Of a DNA stretch of 8,094 nt, positions 7,191 through 8,094 are shown piece after piece. Source of the stretch: Candidatus Altimarinota bacterium (GTDB lineage Bacteria > Patescibacteriota > Gracilibacteria > Absconditabacterales > Absconditicoccaceae). The position numbers and the translations under genes were made by a program. Under the pieces are notes generated by a model. It was not told the origin of the DNA and did not search any database. It saw only the letters and a list, made by a program, of their open reading frames with translations. The stretch lies in contig WFMP01000059.1 in assembly GCA_015489035.1 (NCBI GenBank), positions 1-8,094 on the forward strand, in the 5' to 3' direction. Positions within the stretch are counted from its first letter, which is position 1, and each line of letters starts with the position of its first letter.

Positions 7191-7246
7191 AAAAAGTATT
7201 TAAAAAACTACTTAAAAAGTAATTATTATGTTTAAATAATCAAGTA
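7191..7246 (-). promoter_or_regulatory. Promoter/operator region with four AAGTA half-sites
   Basis: Upstream of the HTH gene the pentamer AAGTA (or its complement TACTT) occurs at 7194-7198, 7209-7213, 7217-7221 and 7242-7246; two copies are AAAAAGTA. Neighbouring copies are inverted (AAGTA-N10-TACTT and TACTT-AAA-AAGTA). On the minus strand TTGATT (7243-7238) and TACTTT (7221-7216) with a 16-nt spacer make a weak promoter that overlaps these sites, as expected for autoregulation by the HTH protein. This is inference from position and repetition in AT-rich DNA. Confidence 0.35.
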
Positions 7247-7271
7247 GAAATTTAGGATATATAAATACGAT

Positions 7272-7304
7272 AAGTCCGGACTTTAGAAGAAATGTCCTCT
7301 GACT
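7272..7304. repeat. GC-containing palindrome and competing hairpin
   Basis: A perfect 12-bp palindrome, AAGTCCGGACTT (7272-7283), overlaps a hairpin GGACTTT-AGAAG-AAA(T)GTCC (7278-7297, one bulged T) that is further enclosed by AGTC (7273-7276) and GACT (7301-7304). The two forms share GGAC and exclude each other. GC-rich palindromes are rare in this DNA. It could be a protein-binding site, an attenuator-like switch or part of a small RNA; strand is undecided. It lies in the 165-bp gap between the lipoprotein and HTH genes. Confidence 0.4.
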
Positions 7305-7308
7305 ATTT

Positions 7309-7337
7309 AAAAAAAATCCTGAAATTAGCTCAGGATT
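7309..7337 (-). terminator. Intrinsic terminator of the lipoprotein gene
   Basis: A perfect 8-bp hairpin, AATCCTGA (7315-7322) with TCAGGATT (7330-7337) and a 7-nt loop. On the minus strand the A-run at 7309-7316 becomes a T-tract at its 3' side. It lies 6 bp after the lipoprotein stop codon. On the plus strand it is followed only by a mixed A/T tract, so it acts mainly on the minus strand. Confidence 0.85.
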
Positions 7338-7343
7338 ATAATA

Positions 7344-8000
7344 TTATTTTTGATTAAATAGACTTTTACAATAATTTTGAGTTTCTTGTTCTGGTAGTTT
7401 GCTACAAACTCAAGGATTTGTAATTACTCAGTTGTTAAACATTTGTTGTATTTTATCTTTTTTTGCTTGTAGAGCTATAGGATTATTTGTATATTTTAGT
7501 AAATTTCATCTACTCAAGCTATAAAAATTGGTATAATAGTCTTTTTCAATTAAATTCTGAAATTGTTTTGGAACTTGTTTTAAAAGTTTATCAATAGGAG
7601 TTTTGGTAACATACAGACAAGCAACATAGTTATCTAAATTTGTAGTAGTACATTTTTTTGAAACTTTTCAAGATCTTATAATTCCTGGTAATATTTGGTT
7701 TTCAATAATGTATTTTTTTCTAGCATCTCACTTTAAACTTGCGATAATTTCAAATCAAGCTTTTTGTTTAATAACTTCTTGTTTTAATTTTTCTCAAGTT
7801 AATCAGATTTTTTTTAATGTCTGTTCAGCTTTTTTTACTTTTTCTGCTACATTTATAAGTGGTTTATTTGTATTTTTTAATGTTTGTATTTCTTGTTTTG
7901 TTTGTTGAGAACTTGTAGTTTGTTTATTGTTTGAACTACTACTGCATCAAGCTAGTAAAACTAAACTTGAAATAGAAATTAAAGTTATAATTTTTTTCAT
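7344..8000 (-). CDS. Putative lipoprotein, unknown function
   Basis: A 218-residue secreted protein with a lipoprotein signal peptide: M-K-K, a hydrophobic core I-T-L-I-S-I-S-S-L-V-L-L (5-16), and lipobox L-A-G-C with Cys19 as the lipidation site; the lipobox Gly is a TGA codon. A Ser/Asn/Gln/Thr-rich linker (20-50) follows, then a Lys-rich, mainly helical domain. Four further cysteines (117, 128, 199, 211) come as two near pairs, compatible with two disulfides outside the membrane. I do not recognise a family and see no catalytic motif. It should sit on the outer face of the cytoplasmic membrane. It has its own promoter and terminator, so it is a single-gene unit, separate from the genes that follow it on the minus strand. 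The start is fixed by the signal peptide. Confidence 0.82.
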
Positions 8001-8022
8001 TTGTTAAGAGTTAAGTTAGTAA

Positions 8023-8035
8023 ATTAGTCACTAAT
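8023..8035. repeat. Perfect inverted repeat in lipoprotein leader
   Basis: ATTAGT-C-ACTAAT is a perfect 13-nt dyad about 23 bp before the lipoprotein start codon and downstream of its candidate promoter, so it would lie in the 5' untranslated region. It could be an operator or a short RNA hairpin; chance cannot be excluded in AT-rich DNA. Confidence 0.35.
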
Positions 8036-8048
8036 AGGTATTATTTTA

Positions 8049-8078
8049 AGTATAACATCATTATAATTATAATCTCAA
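8049..8078 (-). promoter_or_regulatory. Candidate promoter of the lipoprotein gene
   Basis: On the minus strand TTGAGA (8078-8073) and TATACT (8054-8049) are separated by 18 nt, a good sigma-70-type pair, giving a leader of roughly 40 nt before the ATG at 8000. The surrounding sequence is also rich in TATAAT-like words, so the exact choice is uncertain. Confidence 0.45.
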
Positions 8079-8094
8079 TTATACACATCTTTAA

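Noticed and set aside
7708..7908. Plus-strand Phe/Cys-rich open frame in the lipoprotein region
   Set aside because: It is the complement of the Lys/Gln/Thr-rich lipoprotein domain; the minus strand has a signal peptide, promoter and terminator.

Overview
The window comes from a bacterium that reads UGA as glycine (genetic code 25), which points to Absconditabacteria (SR1) or Gracilibacteria (BD1-5) of the CPR/Patescibacteria. The DNA is very AT-rich. All ten genes contain in-frame TGA codons, and these fall where conserved glycines are expected: the CGGTH motif of the AlaRS editing domain, the Walker A loop, the HicA Gly-Ser-His motif, the lipobox Gly-Cys, and the ENMG and VGP motifs of the hyf proteins. 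Tryptophan positions use TGG, and every gene ends in TAA. Standard-code gene finding breaks the genes into small pieces.

Left part, plus strand (1-3417): the end of an operon hyfE (5' cut by the window edge) - hyfF - hyfG, closed by a good intrinsic terminator. HyfE and HyfF are membrane subunits of a hydrogenase-4/complex I type ion pump. The HyfG homologue keeps the 30-kDa/49-kDa fusion fold but has lost all four cysteines that bind the NiFe cluster. The complex is therefore best read as an energy-converting-hydrogenase-related (Ehr) complex that couples some other redox or protein event to ion movement, not as a working hydrogenase. No ferredoxin-like (HyfH) or NuoB-like (HyfI) gene follows.

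Middle (3418-3618): a gene-free stretch holding a very regular five-way-junction structure (3461-3597). A 10-bp closing stem encloses four hairpins, two of which carry the identical loop TGGTGT. Wobble pairs show it is an RNA read on the plus strand. I cannot assign it to a known family; it is the most striking object here.

Right part, minus strand (read from 8000 down to 3619): a lipoprotein with its own promoter and terminator, then a closely spaced series: a HTH/coiled-coil/tail-anchored membrane protein, a shortened Fur-family regulator, a SufC-like ABC ATPase, a small unknown protein, an overlapping hicB-hicA toxin-antitoxin pair, and a 299-residue protein equal to the editing plus C-Ala half of alanyl-tRNA synthetase. 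The short gaps suggest that fur-sufC, and probably everything from the unknown protein to the AlaRS half, are co-transcribed. This set converges on the hyf operon with the structured RNA between them. No gene shows a Shine-Dalgarno sequence; starts are preceded by A/T-rich leaders.
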